Assembly (NCBI RefSeq): GCF_963677945.1
Contig: NZ_OY782578.1
Location: 372,001 to 436,000, forward strand
DNA: 64,000 nt
DNA from: an uncultured Bacteroides sp.
Lineage (GTDB): Bacteria > Bacteroidota > Bacteroidia > Bacteroidales > Bacteroidaceae
Direction: 5' to 3'
Under the pieces are notes generated by a model. The model saw only the letters and a program-made list of their open reading frames with translations, was not told where the DNA came from and did no database searches. A program made the position numbers and the translations under genes. Each line of letters opens with the position of its first letter. Within the stretch, counting starts at the first letter, position 1. This document shows positions 11,224-20,482 of this stretch, piece by piece.

Positions 11224-12675
11224 CTAATTTACAGATTTACCAGCAGGCATAAATGAAAAAGCAAGGGCTTCTAATTCTTTAGATAAACCACGAGGGAGAA
11301 TAACTCTAACTTTACCATTTACTAGTGCCCATTTTACTGGTCTATTTGTTTCTAAAAGAATCATTTTACTTCCCTTTTTCGGAATATTTCCATTCCATTC
11401 AACATATTCAGGCATTGCATTGCCTTCATGCAAACAAAGCAAAGCAAACAATCTACTACCATCCTTCTTTTGAGTAAACCATGCATTTCCATTATGGTAA
11501 TCAGCAACTGTTCTTGTATTATATATAGCTTTTCCGTTTTTATTCATCCAAATACCAATCTTTTTCAAATGCTTCACGGCCTCATCAGGTATCACTCCTT
11601 CAGAAGAAGGTCCTACACCCAAAAGTAGGCTTCCTCCCTTGGAAACAATTTCGATTAATGAATGAATAACTTTAAATGAAGACTTATAATTATCATTTGG
11701 AACAAATCCCCAGGCATCGCCTAAAGTCATGCAACTTTCCCAAGGATGGTCTAATTTCATTGAAGGAATTTTCTGTTCCGGAGTCTGATAGTTCTCATAA
11801 GGACCATGAACTGTTCTATCAACCATTAACAAACCAGGCTGAGCTGATCTTGCCATTTCTGCAATATGTTTCATATCTATATTCTGGCTCCAGGAAGGAA
11901 TATTCGCCCCCCATGAACGAACCTCATCATTGACCGATTCTAATGGACGAACCCAACCACCATCTAGCCATAAAATATCAATAGAACCATAATTATGCAT
12001 TAATTCACTGATCTGGTTATAAGTATATTCCTTAAATTTATTCCATCTCCATGGAAATTTATTAATATCATAATTGTTATTTCTATCTGGAGTAGCATAC
12101 TTTGACCACCAATAATATTCAGAATGCCAATCGGGTTTTGAGAAATAAGCTCCAATCATAAAGTCTTTTTTACGAAAAGCATCAAATACATATTTAGCTA
12201 CATCTGCACGAGGATTATTCTTAAAAGGTCCTTGAGCTATAGAAAATTCGGTTTGTTTAGTATCGAACATAGCAAATCCATCGTGATGTTTTGTCGTAAA
12301 TATCACATATCGCATTCCTGCATCGTGTGCAGCCTGAGCCCATTGTTCCGGATTAAATTTCACAGGATTAAATGATTTAGATAAATCCCAATACCATTTT
12401 TTATAATTATCGTATGAAACAGTACTATCACGTTCAATCCAGCTTTCTGAACACAGAGACCATGATTCTATTATTCCAGGAACAGAGTAGAGCCCCCAGT
12501 GAATAATCATCCCAAATTTTTTGTCTTGCCATTTACCAAGCTTATTATTCACAAGTGAATCTTTAGGCCATTCATATACTGTTGATTGATTATGTACATT
12601 AGGTTGTGCCATTATCCTAAACGGAAAAAGAATAAGAATTGCTAAAACTACAACCTTCTTATAATTCATCATCAT
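11224..12675 (-). CDS. glycoside hydrolase family 29 alpha-L-fucosidase
   Basis: A 483-residue secreted fucosidase with signal peptide ending near residue 24 (FRIMAQ). GH29 motifs are present: FGMIIHWGLYSVPG (54-67), TKHHDGFAMFDT (128-139) and DILWLDGGW (233-241), where Asp238 is the expected nucleophile. The acid/base is less conserved in this family; Glu300 in YQTPEQKIP is a candidate. It starts MMMNYKK, so the exact initiator among three Met codons is open. It is the first hydrolase gene after susD, separated from it by a strong terminator at 12982-13012, so it probably has its own promoter. With GH92 and GH2 it points to fucosylated N-glycan-like substrates. Confidence 0.93.
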   Translation of the reverse strand: MMMNYKKVVVLAILILFPFRIMAQPNVHNQSTVYEWPKDSLVNNKLGKWQDKKFGMIIHWGLYSVPGIIESWSLCSESWIERDSTVSYDNYKKWYWDLSKSFNPVKFNPEQWAQAAHDAGMRYVIFTTKHHDGFAMFDTKQTEFSIAQGPFKNNPRADVAKYVFDAFRKKDFMIGAYFSKPDWHSEYYWWSKYATPDRNNNYDINKFPWRWNKFKEYTYNQISELMHNYGSIDILWLDGGWVRPLESVNDEVRSWGANIPSWSQNIDMKHIAEMARSAQPGLLMVDRTVHGPYENYQTPEQKIPSMKLDHPWESCMTLGDAWGFVPNDNYKSSFKVIHSLIEIVSKGGSLLLGVGPSSEGVIPDEAVKHLKKIGIWMNKNGKAIYNTRTVADYHNGNAWFTQKKDGSRLFALLCLHEGNAMPEYVEWNGNIPKKGSKMILLETNRPVKWALVNGKVRVILPRGLSKELEALAFSFMPAGKSVN

Positions 12676-13027
12676 ATTACCAAGTTGATTAGATTATTAC
12701 AATTACTGCTTACATTCTACCTTGTCTATTTACTATTCTGCCATAGACATTATTATCAGATATCGATAGAACAAACAGCCACATAAAAAAAGGATTACTC
12801 CATTGAATATTTATTATCATTTATCTTTAAAATACCCAGAGTAACCCTATCAAACGCATTTCCATTAAAATCAATAAAAATGTTTATTTATTACTAAAAA
12901 ACAATCCTCCGATTTTTACATAATAAAAAGGACTTTATACCATATTAAAACTACCTATAAAAATATACTATTAAATAAACAAAACTCGGAAGAAAATAGT
13001 TCTTCCGAGTTTAAAATATTAGCTATC
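12676..13027. other. intergenic region between susD and the GH29 gene
   Basis: 352 bases, very AT-rich. It holds the susCD terminator at 12982-13012 and must hold the promoter of the GH29-GH92-GH2 genes. No TAnnTTTG box was found on the minus strand, which would fit control by the locus sigma factor rather than the housekeeping one; that last point is inference. Confidence 0.5.
12982..13012 (-). terminator. terminator after susD
   Basis: A perfect 13-base inverted repeat: AAACTCGGAAGAA (12982-12994), loop AATAG, TTCTTCCGAGTTT (13000-13012). It starts about 15 bases after the susD stop codon and is followed on the minus strand by T-rich sequence. It should end most susC-susD transcripts and lower expression of the downstream hydrolases. 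Confidence 0.85.
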
Positions 13028-14617
13028 TTATTCAGCTTTATCCCACCAAATTCTAGAAGTCATTTTATCGCCTCCGGTAAGTCTGCTTACAGCTTCAAGA
13101 TAATTTGTGCTGTTGATAGAAGCTTCACCTGATGAATATGTAAAACGACGAGGTACTGTACCACTTGTAACATTACCTATGTAGTTAACAGCCTTCAAAA
13201 CAGGATATCCAGATCTTCTCCAGTTAGCAAATGTCTCGTAATCATCAGAGAATGTATTGATGTAATACTGAGTATTTATCTGTTTCAATGCAGTAGTAGC
13301 ATTATAAGGGTTCAATCTTAGATAGTTTGAAATTTCAGCATCACTTGGAGCCAAGCCTGTAGTAAACTGATTAAATTGTTTCATTGAAGCCTTAACACCT
13401 TCATTGTAGTAAGTTTCTGCACTACCTGAAATCCAACCACGATAAGCAGCCTCAGCCAACAACAATTGATTTTCTGCATAAGTTACAAGGAATGTAGGAG
13501 CATCAATGCGTGCATAAGTATAACGGTTTACCACAGAGTAACTATTTTTGCTACCCGGATAGTTTGGAGCATTTTTCAAATATGTTGCACTTGATGCACC
13601 TGTAGTTTCATCATAACCATTAGGCATACCTAATTGGTGAGCAGCTAAAGTATCTCCCATTTGCCAGTCACCGCTACCAATTTTTTTACTTGGATCGGCT
13701 ACAACAGTACAAAGAAGTCTCAGACGTGGATCACTTGTACTCTTTAACAAGCTAACAAAAGACTCACTCATACGACATGCATCCGGATCCTCATGGCAAT
13801 AGATCTTACCAAATGGTTCACAAGAGTTATTTGACGTAGTAGCTGAAGGATGATTAACCTTTGCATTATCATCATTACTTGCAAATAGTCCGCCGCTTAC
13901 AGCAGTTGAAACCCAGGTTTTTGCAGTATTTGGATCTACTTTAGACAGACGCATTGCCAAACGTAACATCAATGAATAAGAGAATTTACGCCATTTAGCA
14001 CAATCACCTCCATAGATAATATCAGCGCTTCCTATTGTAGAAGTCTTTCCATTAAGGTTTTCTGCAGCTTCTTTCAATTCTTTAAGCATATCTGTATAAA
14101 TGTCCTGTTGCTTGTCATATTTAGGATAACCGTTTGCTTGATAGTAACCCTGTCCAGCTTCAGAATAAGGACAATCACCATACATATCAGTCATTCTATG
14201 GAACAAAAGAACTTTCATAATTCTTGCCATCTGATACTCTGGATAATACTTCTCACTATCTTTCCAATTTTCCATTAAATCGATAACGTTGCGTATACCA
14301 TTAGGATACATTCTATCCCAGAATGCTGAGTTGTAGCCATCTGAGTATGTATATTTATCACCACACCAGTAGCTTTCTGTAGATGCAGTGTGTTGTAACA
14401 TGGTACTGCAATAAATCAGTCCATTACGCCATGCTTCATATTCGGTACCATAGCAATATTGTTGTACATTGGTGAACTCCAATGTATAATCCATAACTGA
14501 TGGAGTAATAGCTTCTGGGTCATTATTAATATCACCAAAACTGCTACAACCTGAGAACGTTGTAATTAAGCTCAGTGCAGCTATATATAAAACTTTATTT
14601 TTCATATTCTTTTTCAC
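13028..14617 (-). CDS. SusD/RagB-family outer-membrane glycan-binding lipoprotein
   Basis: A 529-residue lipoprotein. Residues 1-24 form a lipoprotein signal ending TTFSGC with lipidated Cys24; Met5 is a possible alternative start. The mature start (SSFGDINNDPEAITPSVMDY) is typical of the SusD-like group 2 proteins. The rest is helical with the tetratricopeptide-like scaffold of the family and ends with the usual C-terminal segment. It forms the lid of the SusC transporter encoded 5 bases upstream (14623-18054) and binds the oligosaccharide at the cell surface. The strong terminator at 12982-13012 follows directly. Confidence 0.93.
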   Translation of the reverse strand: MKKNMKNKVLYIAALSLITTFSGCSSFGDINNDPEAITPSVMDYTLEFTNVQQYCYGTEYEAWRNGLIYCSTMLQHTASTESYWCGDKYTYSDGYNSAFWDRMYPNGIRNVIDLMENWKDSEKYYPEYQMARIMKVLLFHRMTDMYGDCPYSEAGQGYYQANGYPKYDKQQDIYTDMLKELKEAAENLNGKTSTIGSADIIYGGDCAKWRKFSYSLMLRLAMRLSKVDPNTAKTWVSTAVSGGLFASNDDNAKVNHPSATTSNNSCEPFGKIYCHEDPDACRMSESFVSLLKSTSDPRLRLLCTVVADPSKKIGSGDWQMGDTLAAHQLGMPNGYDETTGASSATYLKNAPNYPGSKNSYSVVNRYTYARIDAPTFLVTYAENQLLLAEAAYRGWISGSAETYYNEGVKASMKQFNQFTTGLAPSDAEISNYLRLNPYNATTALKQINTQYYINTFSDDYETFANWRRSGYPVLKAVNYIGNVTSGTVPRRFTYSSGEASINSTNYLEAVSRLTGGDKMTSRIWWDKAE

Positions 14618-14622
14618 TAATA

Positions 14623-17600
14623 TTAGAATTTAACGTTCAAATTGAAACCTACATTTCTAGTTGCAGGATATCCGTTTAGTTCAAGACCTTGTCCGTTAGA
14701 ATTATTATAAGCAGATTCAGGATCAATGTTAGGAGTATGTTTTACTATAGTCCATAAATTACGTCCAACTAAAGAAACACTCATACCTTTAATAAACGGC
14801 ACTTTGCTTGCTAAGAAAGATTTAGAGAAATTATATCCAAAAGAAAGTTCTCTTAGTTTCAAGAAACTAGCATCATATACAAATTCCTCTGTAATATTCT
14901 GGTCGGCAATCCATTTCCAGTAGGTCTGAGCATCAATACCTGATTTTGAGAAGCTATTTCCGCTTAGATCAACTCCACTAACAGAAACACCACCTACGCG
15001 ACCTTCCAATGTATTTTTGTGTAATCCTGTACTATATAAACTATAGTTAGTACCAGAGAACAGCTTAGCACCTAATTTGAAATCAAGCAAGAATGACAAA
15101 GTAAAATTCTTGTAAGTGAAATCATTGTGGAAACCACCTGTCCATTTGTAAACACCGTCACCTAATACTTCAACATCGTCTGATCTTACAGGAAGTCCAT
15201 CTGGATTGTATACTTTGTTGCCCTTAGCATCAGTTTTGTATTTATAACCAACAATCTGACCATAAGAATCACCTACAATATTACGAATAGAAGCCTGACC
15301 GCTACGAGATTGTGCTCCATCAATAGTAATCGATTCAACACCTTCTCCTAGATAAAGAACTTTACTATTATTATATGCAAGATTCAAAGAAGTATTCCAT
15401 GTAAAATCATTTGTGCTAACAGGAACGCCAAACACCATAAGTTCAAGACCTCTGTTACGGATTTCACCAATATTACGATATGCAGAACTAAAACCGGAAG
15501 TTTGACTAGTTGAAACAGGAACAATGTCGTCTTTTGTGTTTTTTTCATAAACAGCAAAATCAAAACCTAAACGATTTTTAAAGAAAGAAGCATTTGCACC
15601 AATTTCTTTTTCGCTGATTTTAACTGGTTTCAAAAAAGCATTAGGTACAGCAGAGTTGTTAATATAACCCATTGATTGACCTTGAACATTAAAATCATTC
15701 AAAGCATAAGTCAACTTAGTCTGATAAGGAGATGTTCCATTAGATGCGGATGCCAAAGAAGCTCTAACTTTAGCTGTAGTAACCCATTCTGGTAATTTAA
15801 AACAATCACTTAACATCCAGCTTAAACTTACAGAAGGATAGAAATAATGGTTATTATTAGGATCCAAAGTAGAGAACCAGTCGTTGCGTCCTGTAAAATT
15901 AAGGAATAACCAATCCTTATAACCAAAATCGGCAGTACCATATACTGAATTTACCTGATATTCAGTATAATCTTTAGCAAATGTACGTGTCGATGAATTT
16001 ACATTAGAAGTTGAATAAAGACCACTGATAATGAAAGGACGAATACCACCATTTGTACCATATTGCTTAGTAATATCACGTTGTCTGTTTCCACCAACAG
16101 TTGCATTTACTGAGAAATCACTGAATTTTTTGTTTAAACCAATTAAATAGTTCAAGTTCATTTCAGAGAAGTTCGATTCATATTCCTGAATATAACCATT
16201 TGGGTCGGCAGCAGCACCATCAGGTTGAACTTGTTTGAAAGAAAGAATATAACCATCTCTTGAAACCTGGCCCTGAGCATATAACCAATCGGTAATATCA
16301 TAACGAAGAGTTGCCGCTCCTGTTAAACGATTCTTGTCAGACTCATTTGTTTTTCTGTACTGCAACCAGTAAGGGTTATTGAAATAAACATTGTTACCAG
16401 GCTGTAATTCTGAGCCATCAGTAGAAGCACCTTTATTTCCTTTTAACCATCTTACATCATAACCATTTGCAAGATATAATAAGGTAGCATTTGTGTTACC
16501 ATTTCCATCAGACAAGTTTGATCTACCATTAACATGTTCAAAAACGTAATTAGCATTAATGGTTAAGTGCAGTTTCTTGGATATATCATATATTGTGTTC
16601 ATGTTGATACCTTGCTGGTTTAAACCTGCATTAGGTAAGTTAGCCTGAGAGAATGTGTTTGACAAGCCAAAACGATAAGTTACTTTATCGTTCTTCCCGC
16701 TGATTGCTAATGATGCAGTTTCATCAACACCTGTACGATAGAAATTTTTCCAGTTATCAATATAACCATAACGTGCAGTTTCACCATTACGGTTTACGAA
16801 ATTACTACCATCTAATTTAGCACCCCAGCTTGAATTATAAGTTTGATAAGCAGAAGTCTGATCAGCAGGTTTAATTCCTTGAGTTCCCTGACCATAAGTC
16901 TTTTGGAAATCACGGTAATCGTAAATAGAGTTAAATGTCAGGTTATTATTAAATTCAAGACCAACACCATCCTGATCTTTTTTACCTGATTTTGTAGTAA
17001 TCAAGATAGCACCGTTACCGCCACGGTATCCATAAAGGGCAGACGCTGCAGCACCTTTTAAAACCTGAACATTTGCAATATCATCAGGGTTGATGTTTGA
17101 CAAACCGTCACCCATATCCATACCACCCCAGGTTCCTGCATTACCCTGATTAGAATTATTGAAAGGCACGCCATCAATAACATACAAAGGCTGATTGTTT
17201 CCTGCCAAAGATGCATTACCACGAATAATAACACGGCTTGAGCCTCCTAAACCTGTAGCATTACCAGCAACACTAACACCTGATATTTTACCGCTTAAAG
17301 CATTACCTAAATTCAAATCACGAGATGCAGTCAATTGATCACCACCAACTTCGGTAGTTGAATAACCAATTGAGCGCTTTTGCCTCTTAATACCCATGGC
17401 AGTTACAACAACTTCATTCAAAGAATGAACGTCTTCAACCAATGTTACAGTAATGTTTTCTTTTCCAGCAATAGAAACTTCTTGTGCTACATAACCTATG
17501 TAACTAATAACAAGAGTAGCATTACCAGGAACAGACAATGAAAAATCACCATCCATTCCTGTAACTGTCCCTACTTTTTCTCCTTTTACCTTAACACTAG

Positions 17601-18054
17601 CTCCAATGATGGATTCACCATTTTTGTCTTTTACAATTCCTGAAACCTTTCTTACTTTTTGTTGAGTAGCATTTGATTTGGCAGTCCCTGTAGATTTAGA
17701 TGTTTTTGAGTCATACAAAAGAACTACATGATCTTTAATCTCATATTTAATGCCACTACCTTTTAAGATTTTGTCTAATATAACATTAAGACTTTCATTT
17801 TTTGCATTAACAGCAACTTCATTGACAGCCCTTGTTTCCAAAGATTTATCATAAGAGAAAACTACATCTGTCTGTTTAGACAGTAAATCGATAACATTTT
17901 TCAGAGTAACATTATTTAATGAAAGGTTTACATTGAAACTATCACTAAATAAATCGGTTTTTTGAGATGCTTGTGCTTTTAAGCCAAAACATACTAAAAA
18001 AAGCACAATACATAAAGGCTTTATGCATACATAGCCATTAGATTTGTTTTTCAT
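14623..18054 (-). CDS. SusC/RagA TonB-dependent transporter with STN signalling domain
   Basis: A 1143-residue outer-membrane receptor. Domains in order: signal peptide (to about 29), STN secretin/TonB short N-terminal domain (about 37-112, FNVNLSLNNVTLKNVIDLLS), carboxypeptidase-regulatory-like beta-sandwich (about 133-213), plug (LNEVVVTAMGIKRQKRSIGY at about 213-232 onward, with QPLYVIDGVPF), then a 22-strand-type barrel ending in a terminal Phe (NVGFNLNVKF). The STN domain signals to a FecR anti-sigma factor, and such a gene lies 242 bases upstream (18297-19265). It imports the glycan together with the SusD partner directly downstream. Confidence 0.96.
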   Translation of the reverse strand: MKNKSNGYVCIKPLCIVLFLVCFGLKAQASQKTDLFSDSFNVNLSLNNVTLKNVIDLLSKQTDVVFSYDKSLETRAVNEVAVNAKNESLNVILDKILKGSGIKYEIKDHVVLLYDSKTSKSTGTAKSNATQQKVRKVSGIVKDKNGESIIGASVKVKGEKVGTVTGMDGDFSLSVPGNATLVISYIGYVAQEVSIAGKENITVTLVEDVHSLNEVVVTAMGIKRQKRSIGYSTTEVGGDQLTASRDLNLGNALSGKISGVSVAGNATGLGGSSRVIIRGNASLAGNNQPLYVIDGVPFNNSNQGNAGTWGGMDMGDGLSNINPDDIANVQVLKGAAASALYGYRGGNGAILITTKSGKKDQDGVGLEFNNNLTFNSIYDYRDFQKTYGQGTQGIKPADQTSAYQTYNSSWGAKLDGSNFVNRNGETARYGYIDNWKNFYRTGVDETASLAISGKNDKVTYRFGLSNTFSQANLPNAGLNQQGINMNTIYDISKKLHLTINANYVFEHVNGRSNLSDGNGNTNATLLYLANGYDVRWLKGNKGASTDGSELQPGNNVYFNNPYWLQYRKTNESDKNRLTGAATLRYDITDWLYAQGQVSRDGYILSFKQVQPDGAAADPNGYIQEYESNFSEMNLNYLIGLNKKFSDFSVNATVGGNRQRDITKQYGTNGGIRPFIISGLYSTSNVNSSTRTFAKDYTEYQVNSVYGTADFGYKDWLFLNFTGRNDWFSTLDPNNNHYFYPSVSLSWMLSDCFKLPEWVTTAKVRASLASASNGTSPYQTKLTYALNDFNVQGQSMGYINNSAVPNAFLKPVKISEKEIGANASFFKNRLGFDFAVYEKNTKDDIVPVSTSQTSGFSSAYRNIGEIRNRGLELMVFGVPVSTNDFTWNTSLNLAYNNSKVLYLGEGVESITIDGAQSRSGQASIRNIVGDSYGQIVGYKYKTDAKGNKVYNPDGLPVRSDDVEVLGDGVYKWTGGFHNDFTYKNFTLSFLLDFKLGAKLFSGTNYSLYSTGLHKNTLEGRVGGVSVSGVDLSGNSFSKSGIDAQTYWKWIADQNITEEFVYDASFLKLRELSFGYNFSKSFLASKVPFIKGMSVSLVGRNLWTIVKHTPNIDPESAYNNSNGQGLELNGYPATRNVGFNLNVKF

Positions 18055-18296
18055 AAATACATTTTTATTTTAAATCAATAGATTTGGTTTTTTCACTTAA
18101 CTAATTTCAGACTTGCCGTCTTTTCTTTCTTAACTTATACTACATAGGCTACTAATTTTACATTTTAAATTATAATAAGGAAGTGTACTCTGACATATAA
18201 TTAAGTATATATCAGAATAATTTCCAGTCTTCCCGTTTAATACAATTTAAAAAGAAGAACTACCTAATAGAAAATACGTTTTTTTAGAAAAAAAAA

Positions 18297-19265
18297 TTAG
18301 TGAGAGACTTTTGCCCTTTGACCAGTAAGGTGGAATAGCTGTTCAAGAACTTCATCAAGGCTATATGTATCCTTATAATAGAAATTATATTTTCGCTGTT
18401 TCAGATCCTCTGAATCTATAAGAATCTTTACTTTATATTTTTGCTCAATATTATTGATAATATCAGAAATTGAGACATTAGGTAACGCTACTAAGTGAAA
18501 GCGCCATAAAGAATACAAACTGGCATCAATTTCGTTTATTTCTACTGTTTTTTGTTTATCCGAATATATTGCCTGTTGTCCAGGGCGAAGTGTAGCGAGG
18601 TTCTCACCTACATTATCTTCCAATTGAATAGACCCTCTCAACAAAACAGCTTCGCTTCTGTCCTTAGAATAATCAGAATTGACACTGAAAGCCGTCCCCA
18701 ATACTTTAACCCGAAAAGCTTCTGTTTCGACAATAAAAGGATGTAACGGATCCTTTTCAACTTCAAAAAAGGCTAGTCCTTTTAATTTCACATGCCTTTC
18801 TTTTTCCATATACTCATCTGAGTAACTTATTACGGCATTTGTATTCAGCCAAACAACAGATCCATCCTTTAATGTCACCTGTTTAACAGAATCGGGTAAA
18901 AAGTTAGCATAAGAATAGGTTACAGACGAGTTTTTATTGATATAATGAGAAAATACCATAACAGTCACTAAAATTGAAGCAGCAACACTTCCCCACCAAT
19001 ATACAAGTTTCTTTGGCTTTTGACTTTTAACAGTTCTTTTTTTAGCTTCGCCCTGATCAATGCGATTATTCATTCTAACTAAAGAATTGTAAAATTCTAA
19101 AGTTTGATTTTGCTCAGTGAAATTATGCTTTGATCTCAATATAGCCTCTATATCAAAAAACAATCGCTTGTTTTCCGATGAAGCTTCCAGCCAACCTAAC
19201 AACTCTTTTTCGTCTTCTGTAGTTGCTTGTCCTGTTAAATATTTGTATATTACTTGTTCGTTCAT
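18297..19265 (-). CDS. FecR-family anti-sigma factor
   Basis: A 322-residue inner-membrane regulator. The cytoplasmic N-terminal part (about 1-85) starts MNEQVIYKYLTGQATTEDEK and would bind the sigma factor. A single membrane helix follows (about 88-108, YWWGSVAASILVTVMVFSHY). The periplasmic part has the FecR domain (about 120-215, TLKDGSVVWLNTNAVISYSD) and a C-terminal DUF4974 region. Such proteins relay the SusC STN signal to an ECF sigma factor. A sigma gene is normally immediately upstream; here the upstream gene is an esterase and the only sigma gene is at 5034-5594. susC follows after 242 bases. Confidence 0.94.
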   Translation of the reverse strand: MNEQVIYKYLTGQATTEDEKELLGWLEASSENKRLFFDIEAILRSKHNFTEQNQTLEFYNSLVRMNNRIDQGEAKKRTVKSQKPKKLVYWWGSVAASILVTVMVFSHYINKNSSVTYSYANFLPDSVKQVTLKDGSVVWLNTNAVISYSDEYMEKERHVKLKGLAFFEVEKDPLHPFIVETEAFRVKVLGTAFSVNSDYSKDRSEAVLLRGSIQLEDNVGENLATLRPGQQAIYSDKQKTVEINEIDASLYSLWRFHLVALPNVSISDIINNIEQKYKVKILIDSEDLKQRKYNFYYKDTYSLDEVLEQLFHLTGQRAKVSH

Positions 19266-19617
19266 TATATGAGTTCTGTGCTATATATACAAACTTTAAA
19301 GGAAAAATACCTAATAAAATATGTGAAAATAATGAGGCTTATTTTTCAGTTCTATATAAAACACTTATCCTATGTCTTCTTTATCAGACAAATATACTCT
19401 AATTTGCTTTATGGCAAAGCATATTGACTTAATTATATATACATTATTATTCATTAGGTAAATATCCTGCTATTTGATATTTCAATTTATTAAAGAGATA
19501 AATCAATTATAGACCTAAGAGTTGAAATCAGTTTAATGCAATTTTTCACTATATAAATTTATCTAAAATAAAAATATTCTATAGTTTTGCTAAACTTTAG
19601 TATTCAGGATCTATAAA
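19266..19617. other. intergenic region, nothing recognised
   Basis: 352 AT-rich bases between the esterase stop and the FecR start. No ORF, hairpin terminator or clear TAnnTTTG box was found. A near-match on the minus strand, TAAAGTTTG about 30 bases upstream of the FecR ATG, has one base too many in the spacer. Confidence 0.4.
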
Positions 19618-20442
19618 TCATTTTATTTTACAGCATTTTTTAATGTGATCAATAATCAGATAACAAGCTGGGGCAATAACTGTTCCATGATCAAATCCTT
19701 TCAGTTCGTACAGTTCTGTATGCATGTTACCTAAAGCCTTTAAAACTGCAGCAAGATGAGCATTTTCTTCATAACGAGCAGACATTTCCAAATCACGATC
19801 ACCAGTAATCAAAACTAATGGTGAAGCATCCTTACGTGCATGATTAGAAGGTGAATAGGTATCTATAATAGGCAAATCAAGAGGTAGTCCTCTTTCTTTT
19901 CTGATAGTATAATGTGTTGTTGTTTGACCACTAATTGGGAAATAGGCAGACACGCTGTCTGCATCGATATTATATTTTGCAAGATAACTTTTGTCAAGAC
20001 CTAGCATTAAGGTAAGATAGCCACCAGCAGAATGGCCTGAAACAAATATTTGTTTAGTATTTCCTCCATACTGCTGAATGTGGTTAAAAGTCCATGCTAC
20101 AGCAGCTGCAGCATCATCTGTATATGCAGGATTTGTAGCTTTTGGACTTAGACGATAATTAACGGCGATTATTGCAACGCCTTTATCAAGCAATTCTTTT
20201 GGAAAAGATTTCTCACCACCTTCAAGTCCACCACCATGAAACCACACAATAGAAGGAAAGTTCTTCACATTCTTAGGATAATAGATATCTAGTTTACAAC
20301 GACTTTGTTCGTATACATCTTTATTCTGTGATTTATATGGAATATTATACTCAGAGAGATAACTAGTCGCATTTTGTGCTGAGACATAATAAGAGCAGAC
20401 TATGCTGAGTAAAAGAGTAATAAAGTATTTTTTGTGCTTCAT
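19618..20442 (-). CDS. secreted alpha/beta-hydrolase (esterase/lipase family)
   Basis: A 274-residue protein with a signal peptide (1-22, YYVSAQ). The oxyanion-hole motif WFHGGGLEGG is at 67-76, and the catalytic triad is probably Ser138 in GHSAGGYL, Asp215 in TGDRD and His252 in GFDHGT. This is the hormone-sensitive-lipase / BD-FAE-like group often found as carbohydrate acetyl or feruloyl esterases in glycan loci. Substrate unknown. It starts only 15 bases after a terminator-type hairpin that overlaps the end of argF', leaving no room for a promoter between hairpin and ATG. Confidence 0.85.
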   Translation of the reverse strand: MKHKKYFITLLLSIVCSYYVSAQNATSYLSEYNIPYKSQNKDVYEQSRCKLDIYYPKNVKNFPSIVWFHGGGLEGGEKSFPKELLDKGVAIIAVNYRLSPKATNPAYTDDAAAAVAWTFNHIQQYGGNTKQIFVSGHSAGGYLTLMLGLDKSYLAKYNIDADSVSAYFPISGQTTTHYTIRKERGLPLDLPIIDTYSPSNHARKDASPLVLITGDRDLEMSARYEENAHLAAVLKALGNMHTELYELKGFDHGTVIAPACYLIIDHIKKCCKIK

Positions 20443-20457
20443 AGTAGTTAGATTTAA

Positions 20458-20482
20458 AAAAGGGCTTTATTCAAGCCCTTTT
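20458..20482 (-). terminator. terminator overlapping the end of argF'
   Basis: Perfect 10-base stem AAAAGGGCTT (20458-20467) and AAGCCCTTTT (20473-20482) with a 5-base loop; on the minus strand the stem is followed by a run of six T. The stem includes the last argF' codons (stop at 20467-20469). The esterase ATG is 15 bases further on, so this may act as an attenuator for that gene. Confidence 0.7.

Noticed and set aside
19266-19617. Search for a missing sigma factor gene or remnant upstream of FecR
   Set aside because: No frame with sigma region 2 or 4 residues on either strand; the gap is plain AT-rich sequence.
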